Assembly (NCBI RefSeq): GCF_014204865.1
Contig: NZ_JACHMG010000001.1
Span: 4,676,501-4,740,500 of the forward strand
DNA length: 64,000 nt
Reading direction: 5' to 3'
Origin: Amycolatopsis jiangsuensis
Lineage (GTDB): Bacteria > Actinomycetota > Actinomycetes > Mycobacteriales > Pseudonocardiaceae
Shown here: piece by piece, positions 33,998 to 42,305 of the stretch
Layout of the letters: every line of letters begins with the position of its first letter
How positions within the stretch are numbered: the first letter of the stretch is position 1
The notes under the pieces: generated by a model
What the model was told of the DNA's origin: nothing
The model's input: only the letters and a program-made list of their open reading frames with translations
The model's database searches: none
Program-made: the position numbers and the translations under genes

Positions 33998-34408
33998 ATG
34001 ATCTACCACTGCAACCGCATGAAGCTGAAGCAAGGCCTTCCGCCCGAGCAGATCGCGACCGCGCTCGAACACCTGAAGGAGCAGGGACGCATTCCGGCGG
34101 TGCAGTCGTTCGTCGTCGGACCGGAGCACGGCAGCGAGTTCGACTGGGGCGCGATCTTCGTACTGGCCGACCTGGATGCCTACTGGGAGTACCTGACCCA
34201 CCCGGCGCACAAGAGGTCCGAGCGGGCCGGTGTTCCGCTGCTGGAGAAGTTCGAGTGCTACGACGTTTCCGACGATCCCGACCCCGGACTGGAGGCCAGG
34301 ATCGCCGAACTGCAGAAGCGCAACTACGAGGCCGATCCCGAGCTCGTCACCCTGATGGCGGGCCTCGCCTCGCACACCGGCAGCAGCGCCGTGACGCACG
34401 CCGCCTGA
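33998..34408 (+). CDS. Dabb-domain (stress-responsive alpha/beta barrel) protein
   Basis: A 136-residue protein of ferredoxin-like fold: MIYHCNRMKLKQGLPPEQIA, IPAVQSFVVGPEHGSEFDWG, AIFVLADLDAYWEYLTHPAH, the usual Dabb strand/helix order, with a C-terminal helical extension (about 95-136). Such proteins dimerise and include stress proteins and small oxygenase- or cyclase-like enzymes. Ribosome-binding site GAGGAGAGG is 8 nt upstream. It is convergent with the homoprotocatechuate operon and could be a partner of its monooxygenase. The strong upstream operator indicates tight control. Confidence 0.8.
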   Translation: MIYHCNRMKLKQGLPPEQIATALEHLKEQGRIPAVQSFVVGPEHGSEFDWGAIFVLADLDAYWEYLTHPAHKRSERAGVPLLEKFECYDVSDDPDPGLEARIAELQKRNYEADPELVTLMAGLASHTGSSAVTHAA

Positions 34409-34448
34409 GTGGCCGGCGCGTACCCCGGGATCGCCGTGCGCCGGCCAC
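34409..34448. terminator. Bidirectional hairpin terminator
   Basis: GTGGCCGGCGC (34409-34419) pairs perfectly with GCGCCGGCCAC (34438-34448) around an 18-nt loop, exactly between the convergent stops of the Dabb gene and the monooxygenase gene. Confidence 0.65.
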
Positions 34449-34452
34449 CCGG

Positions 34453-36357
34453 TCAGCGAGCCGATCGGCTCCGCACGGCGAAAACGCCCTCGAAGAACGT
34501 CACCAGTTCGCCCGTCGCTGCCAGCGGCAGGACGTTCGCCACGTAGTGGTCCGGGCGCACGACGACCACGGCGCCGTCGCGGTCGACGCCGCGTGCCTCG
34601 AAGATGTCGTCGTCCGGGGCCGCGGCGTAGACCTTCTCGTAGTCGACCACCTCGAACGGCCCCACCTTCGGCAGAAAAGTCCTCGGCACCGATCCGAGGT
34701 CCACGTCGGTGTGCTTCTGCTGGTAGATCACCTTCACGTCGAACCAGGCGTCGACGTCGAGGCCCTCCGGCGTGCGGGCGAGCACCGGAGACTCCGCAGA
34801 GCCGCCGATCCACTCGGCGAAATCGCGTACCTTCGAACGCTCCCCCGGCGCCGGACGGTCGGCGAACACGTAGATCCGCCAGCGGCCGTCGGCACGGTGA
34901 TGGTGGCCAAGGTGCACCGGGTTGCCGTCGCAGACACGGGTGACGGGGTTCGACTTGAAGCGCTTGCCGACCGGGAAACCGGTCGCCAGCTCCTGGTGCA
35001 CGGCCTCGGCGACGATCATCGACGGCTGGTACTGCGTCATCAGCCCGGCGGGGAACTCGGCGGTCTTGACGTAGAAGTCCTCGAGTTCGGTGGGATCGTC
35101 GAGTTCCCCCGGTTTCGCGGCCATCAGGCTCGACCACCGCCGGTCGAAATCGATCAGGTCACGGGCGATCACCCGGCGTTCCGCGGAGTAGGTGTCCAAA
35201 AGGGACTCCGGTGCTCGCCCGTCGAGCACGTGCGCGACCTTCCAGGCGATGTTCCAGCCGTCCTGAATGGACACGTTCATGCCCTGTCCGGCCTTGGCGC
35301 TGTGGGTGTGGCAAGCATCGCCGGTGATGAACACCCGGGGGCCGCGGAGGCCGGTGAGTTCCTCAGGCACGTCGTCGAACTTGTCGGTGAGCCGGTGCCC
35401 GACCTCGTAGACGCTGCGCCACGCGACGTGCTTCACCGTCAGCGTGTACGGGTGCAGGATCCGGTTGGCGCGGGCCTCGACCTGCTCCTGCGTGGTGTCG
35501 CGGACCGCGCCACGGTCGTCCTCGGGAAGTTCACCGAGGTCGACGTACATCCGGAACAGGTGGTTGCCCTCGCGCGGGATGTGCAGGATGCTGCCGCCGT
35601 CGTGGGACTGGATCGCGCACTTCGTGCGGATGTCGGGGAAGTCGGTCTCGGCGAGCACGTCCATCACGCCCCACGCGTGGTTGGCACGGTCGCCGAGCAG
35701 TTCGCGGCCGATCGACTCGCGTACCTTGCTGCGCGCGCCATCGCAGCCGATGACGTACTTGGCGCGAACGATCCGCTCGGTCCCCTCGTCCGGCCCGGCG
35801 GTGTGGCGCAGCGTTACCGTGACCGGGAACTCGCCCTCCTCGGCCACGTCGAGGGTGACGAATTCGTAGCCGTAGTCCGGAACCAGCCGGGCCGGGGCGT
35901 TGCGCGCGGCCTCGGCGAAGAAGTCGAGAACGCGGGCCTGGTTGACGATCAGGTGCGGGAACTCGCTGACCCCGCTCGGATCGTCCGGGGTCAGCGCGGT
36001 GCGGATGATGTTCCGCGGCTGCTCGGGATCCGGCTTCCAGAAGGCCATTTCGGTGATCCGGTAGGCCTCCTCGGTGATCCGGCCGGCGAAGCCGAACGCC
36101 TGGAAGGTTTCCACGCTGCGGGCCTGGATCCCATCCGCCTGCCCGACCACGAGCCGGCCGGGCCTGCGCTCGACGATCCGGGTGACGATGCCGGGGAACT
36201 GGGCCAGCTGCGCGGCGGCGATCATGCCGGCCGGACCACTGCCCACGATCAGGACATCGACCTCGCCGGGCAGTTCGTCAGGCCGGTCGAGGCCTACGCC
36301 CGCGGCCGGCTGGACGTGCGGATCACCCGAGACGTATCCGTGGTGGTGGAACTGCAA
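34453..36357 (-). CDS. FAD-dependent phenol hydroxylase-type monooxygenase
   Basis: A 634-residue single-component flavin monooxygenase of the phenol 2-monooxygenase/3-hydroxybenzoate 4-monooxygenase group: VDVLIVGSGPAGMIAAAQLA (about 35-54), YVIGCDGARSKVRESIG, RVFITGDACHTHSAKAGQGM, and a C-terminal thioredoxin-like dimerisation domain (about 440-634). The TTG start at 36357 is supported by GAGGAG 6 nt upstream. Last gene of the operon, 10 nt after the dioxygenase gene. The likely role is ortho-hydroxylation of a phenolic acid (for example 4-hydroxyphenylacetate) to the catechol used by the next enzyme, in place of the usual HpaBC. Confidence 0.88.
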   Translation of the reverse strand: MQFHHHGYVSGDPHVQPAAGVGLDRPDELPGEVDVLIVGSGPAGMIAAAQLAQFPGIVTRIVERRPGRLVVGQADGIQARSVETFQAFGFAGRITEEAYRITEMAFWKPDPEQPRNIIRTALTPDDPSGVSEFPHLIVNQARVLDFFAEAARNAPARLVPDYGYEFVTLDVAEEGEFPVTVTLRHTAGPDEGTERIVRAKYVIGCDGARSKVRESIGRELLGDRANHAWGVMDVLAETDFPDIRTKCAIQSHDGGSILHIPREGNHLFRMYVDLGELPEDDRGAVRDTTQEQVEARANRILHPYTLTVKHVAWRSVYEVGHRLTDKFDDVPEELTGLRGPRVFITGDACHTHSAKAGQGMNVSIQDGWNIAWKVAHVLDGRAPESLLDTYSAERRVIARDLIDFDRRWSSLMAAKPGELDDPTELEDFYVKTAEFPAGLMTQYQPSMIVAEAVHQELATGFPVGKRFKSNPVTRVCDGNPVHLGHHHRADGRWRIYVFADRPAPGERSKVRDFAEWIGGSAESPVLARTPEGLDVDAWFDVKVIYQQKHTDVDLGSVPRTFLPKVGPFEVVDYEKVYAAAPDDDIFEARGVDRDGAVVVVRPDHYVANVLPLAATGELVTFFEGVFAVRSRSAR

Positions 36358-36367
36358 CGGTCTCTCC

Positions 36368-37435
36368 TCACAGCGAATGACCCAGTTTGAAGCCCTGCTC
36401 GTCGTTCTCCTTGCGGGTGTAGGAGAAACCGTCGGCGCCCACCGTGACCGCCATTTCGCTGGCCTCGGTGCGCTTGCGCAGTGGTTGCGGAGCGCCGTCG
36501 AGATCGAGCACCGGCGAGGCTTCGGTGTACCAGGAGGGCACGACCGGGTTGCCCCACCAGTCGCGGCGCTGGTTGTCGTGGACGTCCCAGGTGACGACGG
36601 GGTTGTCCGGGTCGCCCGTGTAGTAGTCCTGGGTGTAGATCTCGACCCGGTGCCCGTCGGGATCGCGGATGTAGAGGTAGAAGGCGTTGGACACCCCGTG
36701 CCGGCCGGGACCCCGCTCGATGACGTCGGACCGGCGCAGCGCACCGAGCTTGTCGCAGATGGCCAGGATGTTGTGCTTCTCGTGGGTGGCGAAGGCGAGG
36801 TGGTGCAGCCGGGGCCCGTCCCCACCGGTCAGTGCCGTGTCGTGCACGGTGTCCTTGCGCCGCAGCCAGGCGGCGTAGGTGGTGCCCGCCTCGTCCTTGA
36901 TGTCCTCGGTGACCCGGAAACCCAGGTCCTCCAGGTATTTCCGGCCGCTCGGCACGTCCGGGGTGACCTGGTTGAAGTGGTCGAGCCGAACCAGCGCGCC
37001 CGGGGTGTAGAGATCGTAGCGCCAGGCCAGCCGCTCGACGTGCTCCACTTCGTAGAAGAACTCGTAAGGGAAACCGAGCGGATCGACGACCCGCACCGAG
37101 TCGCCGACGCCTTTGGTGAAGCCCTTTTTCCGTCGTTCGGTGCGGCAGCCGCGCGCGGCGTACCACTGCTGCGCGCGGTCGACGTCCTCCGGAGTCCGCA
37201 CCCGGTAGGCGAACGCGGCCGCGGCGGCGACCGGTCCCTTGCGCAGCACCAGGTTGTGGTGGATGAACTCCTCGAGCGTGCGTAGATGGATCGCCTCGTC
37301 GTCCTCGGCGGTGACCACCAGTCCGAGCACGTCGACGTAGAACTCCCTGGCCGCGGCGAGGTCAGTGACCACCAGGTCCAGGTAGGCGCAGCGCACGATG
37401 TCCGGCGGGATGGGAGTCTGCGGAGAAACACTCAT
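36368..37435 (-). CDS. hpaD: 3,4-dihydroxyphenylacetate (homoprotocatechuate) 2,3-dioxygenase
   Basis: A 355-residue vicinal-oxygen-chelate extradiol dioxygenase that resembles the Brevibacterium fuscum enzyme over long stretches (HFNQVTPDVPSGRKYLEDLG, GPGRHGVSNAFYLYI, QDYYTGDPDNPVVTW, RRDWWGNPVVPSWYTEAS). Metal ligands H153, H212 and E265 and the second-sphere H198 are all present at the spacing of that enzyme. It opens the aromatic ring of homoprotocatechuate between C2 and C3 to 5-carboxymethyl-2-hydroxymuconate semialdehyde in the cytoplasm. It stands between the aldehyde dehydrogenase and monooxygenase genes in the operon. Confidence 0.93.
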   Translation of the reverse strand: MSVSPQTPIPPDIVRCAYLDLVVTDLAAAREFYVDVLGLVVTAEDDEAIHLRTLEEFIHHNLVLRKGPVAAAAAFAYRVRTPEDVDRAQQWYAARGCRTERRKKGFTKGVGDSVRVVDPLGFPYEFFYEVEHVERLAWRYDLYTPGALVRLDHFNQVTPDVPSGRKYLEDLGFRVTEDIKDEAGTTYAAWLRRKDTVHDTALTGGDGPRLHHLAFATHEKHNILAICDKLGALRRSDVIERGPGRHGVSNAFYLYIRDPDGHRVEIYTQDYYTGDPDNPVVTWDVHDNQRRDWWGNPVVPSWYTEASPVLDLDGAPQPLRKRTEASEMAVTVGADGFSYTRKENDEQGFKLGHSL

Positions 37436-37464
37436 CGTCGAGTTCCCTTCACGAGCGGGACGCC

Positions 37465-38958
37465 TCAGGCGCCGAACTTCGGGGTGTGCACCGGAGCCAG
37501 GGAAATGTGCATGGCCTGCTGGTCGGAGTAGAAGTCCAGCGACCGGTAGCCGCCCTCGTGGCCGAGCCCGGACGCCTTGACCCCGCCGAACGGGGTGCGC
37601 AGGTCGCGGACGTTGTGCGAGTTCAGCCAGACCATCCCGGCCTCGATCCGCTGGCCGAACGTGTGCGCGCGCTCCAGGTTCGAGGTCCACACGTAGGCGG
37701 CCAGTCCGTACTTGACGTCGTTGGCCAGCCGCAGGGCTTCCTCGTCGCTGTCGAACGGGGTGATCGCCACGACCGGACCGAAGATCTCCTCCTGGAAGAT
37801 CCGGGCGGTCGGCGGCACGTCCACGAAGACGGTCGGGCGCACGTAGTTGCCGGATTCCAGGCCCTCGGGGCGTCCGCCGCCTGCCGCCAGCTTCGCTTCG
37901 GTCCGGCCGATCTCGATGTAGCCGGCCACCTTCTCGTAGTGCTCGGGGTGGACGAGCGCTCCGACCTCGGTGGCCGGATCGTGCGGATCGCCGACCCTGA
38001 CGTTCTCCGCGCGTTCGACGTAGCGGCGCACGAACTCGTCGTAGATACCGCGCTCGACCAGGATCCGGCTCCCGGCGGTGCAGCGCTCGCCGTTGAGGGA
38101 GAAGACGCCGAAGACCGTGGAGTCGATCGCGGCGTCCAGGTCGGCGTCGGCGAAGACGACCGCGGGACTCTTCCCGCCGAGCTCCATCGAGAGGCCCTTG
38201 AGGGTCGGCGCGGCGTTCGCGAAGATGGTCTGGCCCGTGGCGGATTCCCCGGTGAACGAGATCAGCCGCACGTCCTCGTGTTTGACCAGCGCGTCCCCGG
38301 CTTCCTCGCCGAGCCCGTTGACGATGTTGAACACCCCGTCGGGCACCCCGGCCTCGCGGAAGATCTCCGGCCACAGCCCCGCCGAAAGCGGCGTGAACTC
38401 CGCCGGTTTGAGCACCACCGTGCAGCCCGAGGCCAGTGCCGGGGCCAGCTTCCAGCTCTCCAGCATGAACGGCGTGTTCCACGGCGTGATCAGCCCGGCC
38501 ACGCCCTTGGGCTTGCGGTTGACGTAGTTGACCTGCTTGCCGGGCACCTTGTAGGTGTCGTCGGCCTGCGCCACGATCAGGTCGGCGAAGAACCGGAAGT
38601 TCTCCGCGGCCCGTTTGGCCTGGCCGAGGGACTGGGTGATCGGCAGGCCGGTGTCGAAGGTCTCCAGCTCCGCCAGCCGCTCGTTGCGGGTTTCCACGAT
38701 GTCGGCGATGCGGTAGAGGATCCGGGCCCGCTCCCGCGGCAGCATCCCCGGCCACGGGCCCTCCTCGAACGCCCTGCGTGCCGCGGCGACCGCCCGATCG
38801 ACGTCGGCCGGTTTGCCCGCCGCCGCGTGCAGGTAGGCCTGGTTGGACACCGGGTCGATGACCTCGAAGGTGGCGCCGTCGAGGCTGTCGGTGAACTCGC
38901 CGTCGATGAAATGCCGGATGCGTTCGGGCAGCTCGGCCGGTACGTGCTGAATGGCCAT
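37465..38958 (-). CDS. hpaE: 5-carboxymethyl-2-hydroxymuconate semialdehyde dehydrogenase
   Basis: A 497-residue NAD-dependent aldehyde dehydrogenase: TPWNTPFMLESWKLAPALAS (cofactor entrance), FTGESATGQ, general base in SMELGGKSP and catalytic Cys in NGERCTAGSR. Operon position right before the ring-cleavage dioxygenase and the LNSHNVRDLRTPFGGVKASG ending match HpaE, which oxidises the semialdehyde ring-cleavage product. ATG 38958 follows GGAGG by 8 nt. The gene starts 3 nt after the stop of the DapA-family gene. Confidence 0.9.
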   Translation of the reverse strand: MAIQHVPAELPERIRHFIDGEFTDSLDGATFEVIDPVSNQAYLHAAAGKPADVDRAVAAARRAFEEGPWPGMLPRERARILYRIADIVETRNERLAELETFDTGLPITQSLGQAKRAAENFRFFADLIVAQADDTYKVPGKQVNYVNRKPKGVAGLITPWNTPFMLESWKLAPALASGCTVVLKPAEFTPLSAGLWPEIFREAGVPDGVFNIVNGLGEEAGDALVKHEDVRLISFTGESATGQTIFANAAPTLKGLSMELGGKSPAVVFADADLDAAIDSTVFGVFSLNGERCTAGSRILVERGIYDEFVRRYVERAENVRVGDPHDPATEVGALVHPEHYEKVAGYIEIGRTEAKLAAGGGRPEGLESGNYVRPTVFVDVPPTARIFQEEIFGPVVAITPFDSDEEALRLANDVKYGLAAYVWTSNLERAHTFGQRIEAGMVWLNSHNVRDLRTPFGGVKASGLGHEGGYRSLDFYSDQQAMHISLAPVHTPKFGA

Positions 38959-38960
38959 GG

Positions 38961-39926
38961 TCAGTTGCCTCCGGCGATGGTGTCGGCTTCGGTGACCGGC
39001 GACAGGTACCCGGCACCCTCGTCGAGCAGCGCGCGGATCTTGTCCTTGCCCGCGTCGGTCGGCGCGATCAGCGGCGACCGGACGTGGCCGGAGCGGATCA
39101 AGCCCCGCTCGGCCAGCACCCATTTGACCGGCGCCGGATTGGTCTCCACGAAGATCAGGTCCACCAGCGGGTGCAGTCCGTAGTGGATGTCCAGTGCGTC
39201 CTCGAGCCGCCCGTCGCGGAACGCGTCGTACATCTTCTTCGTCGCCGCGGGCGCGATGTTCGCGGTGGCGCTGACGAAACCGGTGCCGCCGAGCGCCAGC
39301 AGCGGCAGGCACAGCAATTCGATGCCCGACCACACCAGCAGCTCCCGCCCGGCCGCCTTGATCACCCGCGAGAAGTGCTCGAAATCCTTGGTGGTCTCCT
39401 TGATGCCGACGAAGTTCGGCACGTCGCGATGCAGCCTCGCGACCGTCTCCGGCGCGATCTCCACCGCCGTCCGGCTCGGCACGTTGTAGGCGATGATCGG
39501 CAGTTCCGGGTATTCCGCGGCGACCGTGGAGTACCAGACGTAGAGCGCTTCCTGGGTCGGCCGCGCGTAGTAGGGCGTGATGATCAACGCCGCGTCCACG
39601 CCCGCCTCGTAGGCCGCGCCGGTGAGCTCGATGGTCTCGTCGAGCTTGGCCGAGCCGGTCCCCGGCACGACCGGCGCGCGTCCGTCGACGGTCTTCAGCA
39701 CCGTCCGGATCGCCGCCGCGCGCTCGTCGATGGTCTGCGCGCTGGGCTCACCGGTGGAGCCGCCGATGGACACGCCGTCGGAGCCCTGCCTCAGCTGCCA
39801 CTCCACGAGGTTCGCCAGCGATGCGTGGTCGACCGCGCCTTCGTCGGTGAACGGCGTGATCACCGGGGCGATCGATCCGGTCAGCTGCTCGGGTAGGGTG
39901 CGCCAGGCACCCGGTCGGTTGCTCAT
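38961..39926 (-). CDS. DapA-family aldolase/hydratase of the homoprotocatechuate operon
   Basis: A 321-residue class I (Schiff-base) enzyme of the dihydrodipicolinate synthase family. Schiff-base Lys K176 in FVGIKETTKDF, Tyr147 in PIIAYNVPSRT and the GGSTGEP carboxylate-binding loop at 55-61 are in place. Lysine biosynthesis is unlikely in this operon. By position it probably replaces HpaI (class II, absent here), cleaving 2,4-dihydroxyhept-2-ene-1,7-dioate to pyruvate and succinate semialdehyde; hydratase-aldolases of this family also act on ring-cleavage products. Its ATG overlaps the preceding gene by 4 nt. Confidence 0.85.
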   Translation of the reverse strand: MSNRPGAWRTLPEQLTGSIAPVITPFTDEGAVDHASLANLVEWQLRQGSDGVSIGGSTGEPSAQTIDERAAAIRTVLKTVDGRAPVVPGTGSAKLDETIELTGAAYEAGVDAALIITPYYARPTQEALYVWYSTVAAEYPELPIIAYNVPSRTAVEIAPETVARLHRDVPNFVGIKETTKDFEHFSRVIKAAGRELLVWSGIELLCLPLLALGGTGFVSATANIAPAATKKMYDAFRDGRLEDALDIHYGLHPLVDLIFVETNPAPVKWVLAERGLIRSGHVRSPLIAPTDAGKDKIRALLDEGAGYLSPVTEADTIAGGN

Positions 39927-41431
39927 TTCGGTCCCTCCTGCGAGATACGTGCCTCGCGCTCGGCGTCGTAGCGGCGGCGCCACTCGCCGGTCAGCGGGTA
40001 CAAACCCTGTACTGGTGTGCCTTCGGCGACCCGCGCGGCGATCCAGGCTTCTTCGGCTTCCTGTGCGACGGCGGCGTCGAGCACGTCGCCCAGCAGCGCG
40101 GGCGGGATGACCAGCACGCCGTCGTCGTCGCCGACGATGACGTCTCCGGGCTGCACGGTCGCGCCACCGCAGGCCACGGTGAGATCGGCATCCCACGGCA
40201 CGTGTTTGCGTCCGAGCACCGCCGGGTGCGGGCCGCTGGAGAACGTCGGGATGTCGAGATCCTTTACCGCGCTGTGGTCGCGCACCCCGCCGTCGGTGAC
40301 GATGCCCGCGGCACCCAGCACCTGGGCGCGCAGCGCGAGAATGTCGCCGACGGTGCCGCTGCCGCGTTCGCCACGCGCCTCGACCACGAGCACGTCGCCG
40401 GGGCTGAGTGAGTCGAAAGTCCGCTTCTGGGCGTTGTAACCGCCGCCGTGGCTGCGGAAAAGGTCCTCTCGAGCGGGAACGAAGCGCAACGTGCGTGCCC
40501 GGCCGATGATCTTGCTGCCGGGTTTGTCGCTGCGCACACCGTCGATCGACAGCTGGTTGTAGCCGTGCTTGCGCAGCTGGGCGGACAGCGTCGCGACCGA
40601 GACCTTGCGCAGCTTGGCGACGAGGTCCTCGGTGAGTTCGAACGGTGACTCCAGGCCGGCGGCCTCGCGGCTGCCCCACGCCTCGGCACGCTGGTGATCG
40701 TCGACAGCCGGCTGCGCGCTGAACTCGGGCAGCACTTCGGATCCTTCGGTCACCTCGGTGCGCAGCCGGCCAGTCCGATGTTCGGTGCCGGGCACGTCGA
40801 CCTCGACCTCGACGACGTCGCCGGGCACGACCACCGACGATCCGGCCGGCGTGCCGGTGAGCACCACGTCACCGGGCTCGAGCGTGATCAGCTGCGACAG
40901 ATCGGCGATCAGCTCGCCGAACGGGAAGACCAGGGTGCCGGCGGAGTCCTCCTGCACCAGCTCGCCGTTGACCCAGGTGCGCACACGCAGCGCGGCCGGG
41001 TCGATCTCGGCGGCGGGAAGGGTCGCCGGCCCGAGCGGGGTGTAGCCGTCACCGCCCTTGGAACGCAGGTTCGAACCCTTGTCCGCGCTCCGCAGGTCGT
41101 AGACGCCCAGGTCGTTCGCCGCGGTCACGGCGGCCACGTGCGACCAGCCGTCCGCGGGCGCGATGCGACGGGCGGACCGGCCGATGACCAGCGCGATCTC
41201 CCCTTCGAAGGCAAGCAGCTCGGCCCCGGCGGGGCGTTCGACCGCCTGCCCGGCGGCCGCCAGCGAGGTCACCGGCTTGAGGAAATACGACGGTTTCGCC
41301 GGGGTCCGGCCGCGCTGGGCGATCCGCGACGGATAGTTGAGGTGGACCGCGACCACCTTGCCCGGACGGCCCACCACGGGGTGCCGGTGAAGGCCGGTTT
41401 CCTCGGACGGCCGAACTGAGTCGTGCGACAT
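39923..41431 (-). CDS. Fused FAH-type isomerase/decarboxylase and RraA-like aldolase
   Basis: A 502-residue two-domain protein. Residues about 25-235 are a fumarylacetoacetate-hydrolase fold (KPVTSLAAAG, metal residues in LAFEGEIALVIGRSARR, NDLGVYDLRSADKGSNLRSK, DVVLTGTPAGSS), the HpaG family. Residues about 285-460 are RraA/HMG-aldolase-like (HGYNQLSIDGVRSDKPGSKI, IVTDGGVRDHSAVKDLDIPT, VGDDDGVLVIPP). HpaG-type domains decarboxylate and isomerise the meta-pathway intermediate; RraA-like proteins include class II pyruvate aldolases and oxaloacetate decarboxylases. First gene of the operon, with a leaderless-type promoter and a palindrome at its start. Consecutive reactions in one polypeptide are likely. 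Confidence 0.85.
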   Translation of the reverse strand: MSHDSVRPSEETGLHRHPVVGRPGKVVAVHLNYPSRIAQRGRTPAKPSYFLKPVTSLAAAGQAVERPAGAELLAFEGEIALVIGRSARRIAPADGWSHVAAVTAANDLGVYDLRSADKGSNLRSKGGDGYTPLGPATLPAAEIDPAALRVRTWVNGELVQEDSAGTLVFPFGELIADLSQLITLEPGDVVLTGTPAGSSVVVPGDVVEVEVDVPGTEHRTGRLRTEVTEGSEVLPEFSAQPAVDDHQRAEAWGSREAAGLESPFELTEDLVAKLRKVSVATLSAQLRKHGYNQLSIDGVRSDKPGSKIIGRARTLRFVPAREDLFRSHGGGYNAQKRTFDSLSPGDVLVVEARGERGSGTVGDILALRAQVLGAAGIVTDGGVRDHSAVKDLDIPTFSSGPHPAVLGRKHVPWDADLTVACGGATVQPGDVIVGDDDGVLVIPPALLGDVLDAAVAQEAEEAWIAARVAEGTPVQGLYPLTGEWRRRYDAEREARISQEGPK

Positions 41432-41438
41432 GGCGGCA

Positions 41439-41467
41439 ATCGTATACGATGACATATCTGATCACAA
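41439..41467 (-). promoter_or_regulatory. Promoter and GntR-type operator of the homoprotocatechuate operon
   Basis: Read on the minus strand, TTGTGA (41467-41462), a 17-bp spacer and TACGAT (41444-41439) form a promoter whose start point falls on the ATG at 41431, so the message is probably leaderless; no ribosome-binding site is seen. ATCGTATACGAT (41439-41450), a perfect 12-bp palindrome fitting the tNGTnnnACNa GntR pattern, overlaps the -10. A 9-bp repeat TCTGATCAC occurs at 41457 and 41472. Confidence 0.65.
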
Positions 41468-41559
41468 CGGTTCTGATCACGACGAGGCAGCGAAGCGGAG
41501 TCCGGAAGCAGACCGGGGCTCCGGCAAGATGGAGTGCCACGCGGGCGAAACGAGGAACG

Positions 41560-42243
41560 ATGGCCACCGACGCACCGGCCGAGCAGGCCAGGACCAGCAA
41601 GTCCCAGCTGGCTTACGAGTGGCTGCGTGAACGGATCGTCTCGCACCGCTTCACGCCCGGCTACCGGCTGGTGCTCAGCCAGATCGCCGCCGAGCTGGGC
41701 ATCAGCACCGTCCCGGTCCGGGAGGCCGTCCGCCGGCTGGAGGCCGAAGGGCTGGTGACCTTCGAGAAGAACATCGGTGCCCAGGTCGCGTTGGTCGACG
41801 AGGGTGAGTACGCCACGACGATGCAGACGCTCGCCGTGGTCGAAGGCGCCGCGACCGGTTTCTCCGCTCCCCTGCTGACGGCCGAGGACCTGACGCAGGC
41901 CCGTGCGGTGAACCAGCAGATGCGCGAATGCCTCGAGCACTTCGATCCGCGCCGGTTCACCGACCTCAACGAGAAGTTCCACGCGGTGCTGTTCCAGCAC
42001 TGCCCGAACCCGTCCATGACCGATCTGGTGCACCGGGGCTGGAGCCGGCTGCGGATGCTGCGTGACTCGATCTTCGGTTTCGTACCGGGCCGCGCCGTGC
42101 AGTCGGTGGCCGAGCACGACCACATCGTCGACCTGATCGAAAGCGGCGCCGACCCGATCGACGTGGAACTCGCCGTGCGCAGGCACCGCACGGAAACCCT
42201 GGACGCGTTCCTGCACTTCCAGCACGTACCGGCGGACGGCTGA
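41560..42243 (+). CDS. GntR-family regulator of the homoprotocatechuate operon
   Basis: A 227-residue FadR-subfamily protein: winged helix at about 15-80 (LAYEWLRERIVSHRFTPGYR, ISTVPVREAVRRLEAEGLVT) and FCD ligand domain with the metal residues in DLNEKFHAVLFQH and EHDHIVDLIE plus VRRHRTETLDAF. ATG 41560 follows GAGGA. It is divergent from the operon starting 41431, whose promoter carries a GntR-type palindrome, so it is the probable repressor, induced by a pathway intermediate. Confidence 0.9.
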   Translation: MATDAPAEQARTSKSQLAYEWLRERIVSHRFTPGYRLVLSQIAAELGISTVPVREAVRRLEAEGLVTFEKNIGAQVALVDEGEYATTMQTLAVVEGAATGFSAPLLTAEDLTQARAVNQQMRECLEHFDPRRFTDLNEKFHAVLFQHCPNPSMTDLVHRGWSRLRMLRDSIFGFVPGRAVQSVAEHDHIVDLIESGADPIDVELAVRRHRTETLDAFLHFQHVPADG

Positions 42244-42297
42244 GCGCGCCCGTCACGACCTGCTTGTGCCGCAAGCGATTGCGACGGCCGGCGCGCT
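42243..42297. terminator. Nested hairpin between convergent genes
   Basis: AGCGCGCC (42243-42250) pairs with GGCGCGCT (42290-42297), CGTC with GACG inside it, and GCTTG-TGCCG-CAAGC (42262-42276) forms an inner stem. It lies between the convergent GntR and TetR genes. Confidence 0.45.
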
Positions 42298-42305
42298 CGC
42301 GGGGC

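Noticed and set aside
34255..36390. A 711-codon plus-strand frame opposite the monooxygenase
   Set aside because: Codon bias and family motifs belong to the minus-strand monooxygenase; the plus frame is a shadow.
38961..39926. dapA of lysine biosynthesis
   Set aside because: Overlapping genes on both sides belong to aromatic ring catabolism, so a pathway aldolase/hydratase is more likely.
39923..41455. Start at ATG 41455 for the FAH-RraA protein
   Set aside because: That start would lie upstream of the predicted transcription start and inside the operator; ATG 41431 fits the leaderless promoter and the family start.
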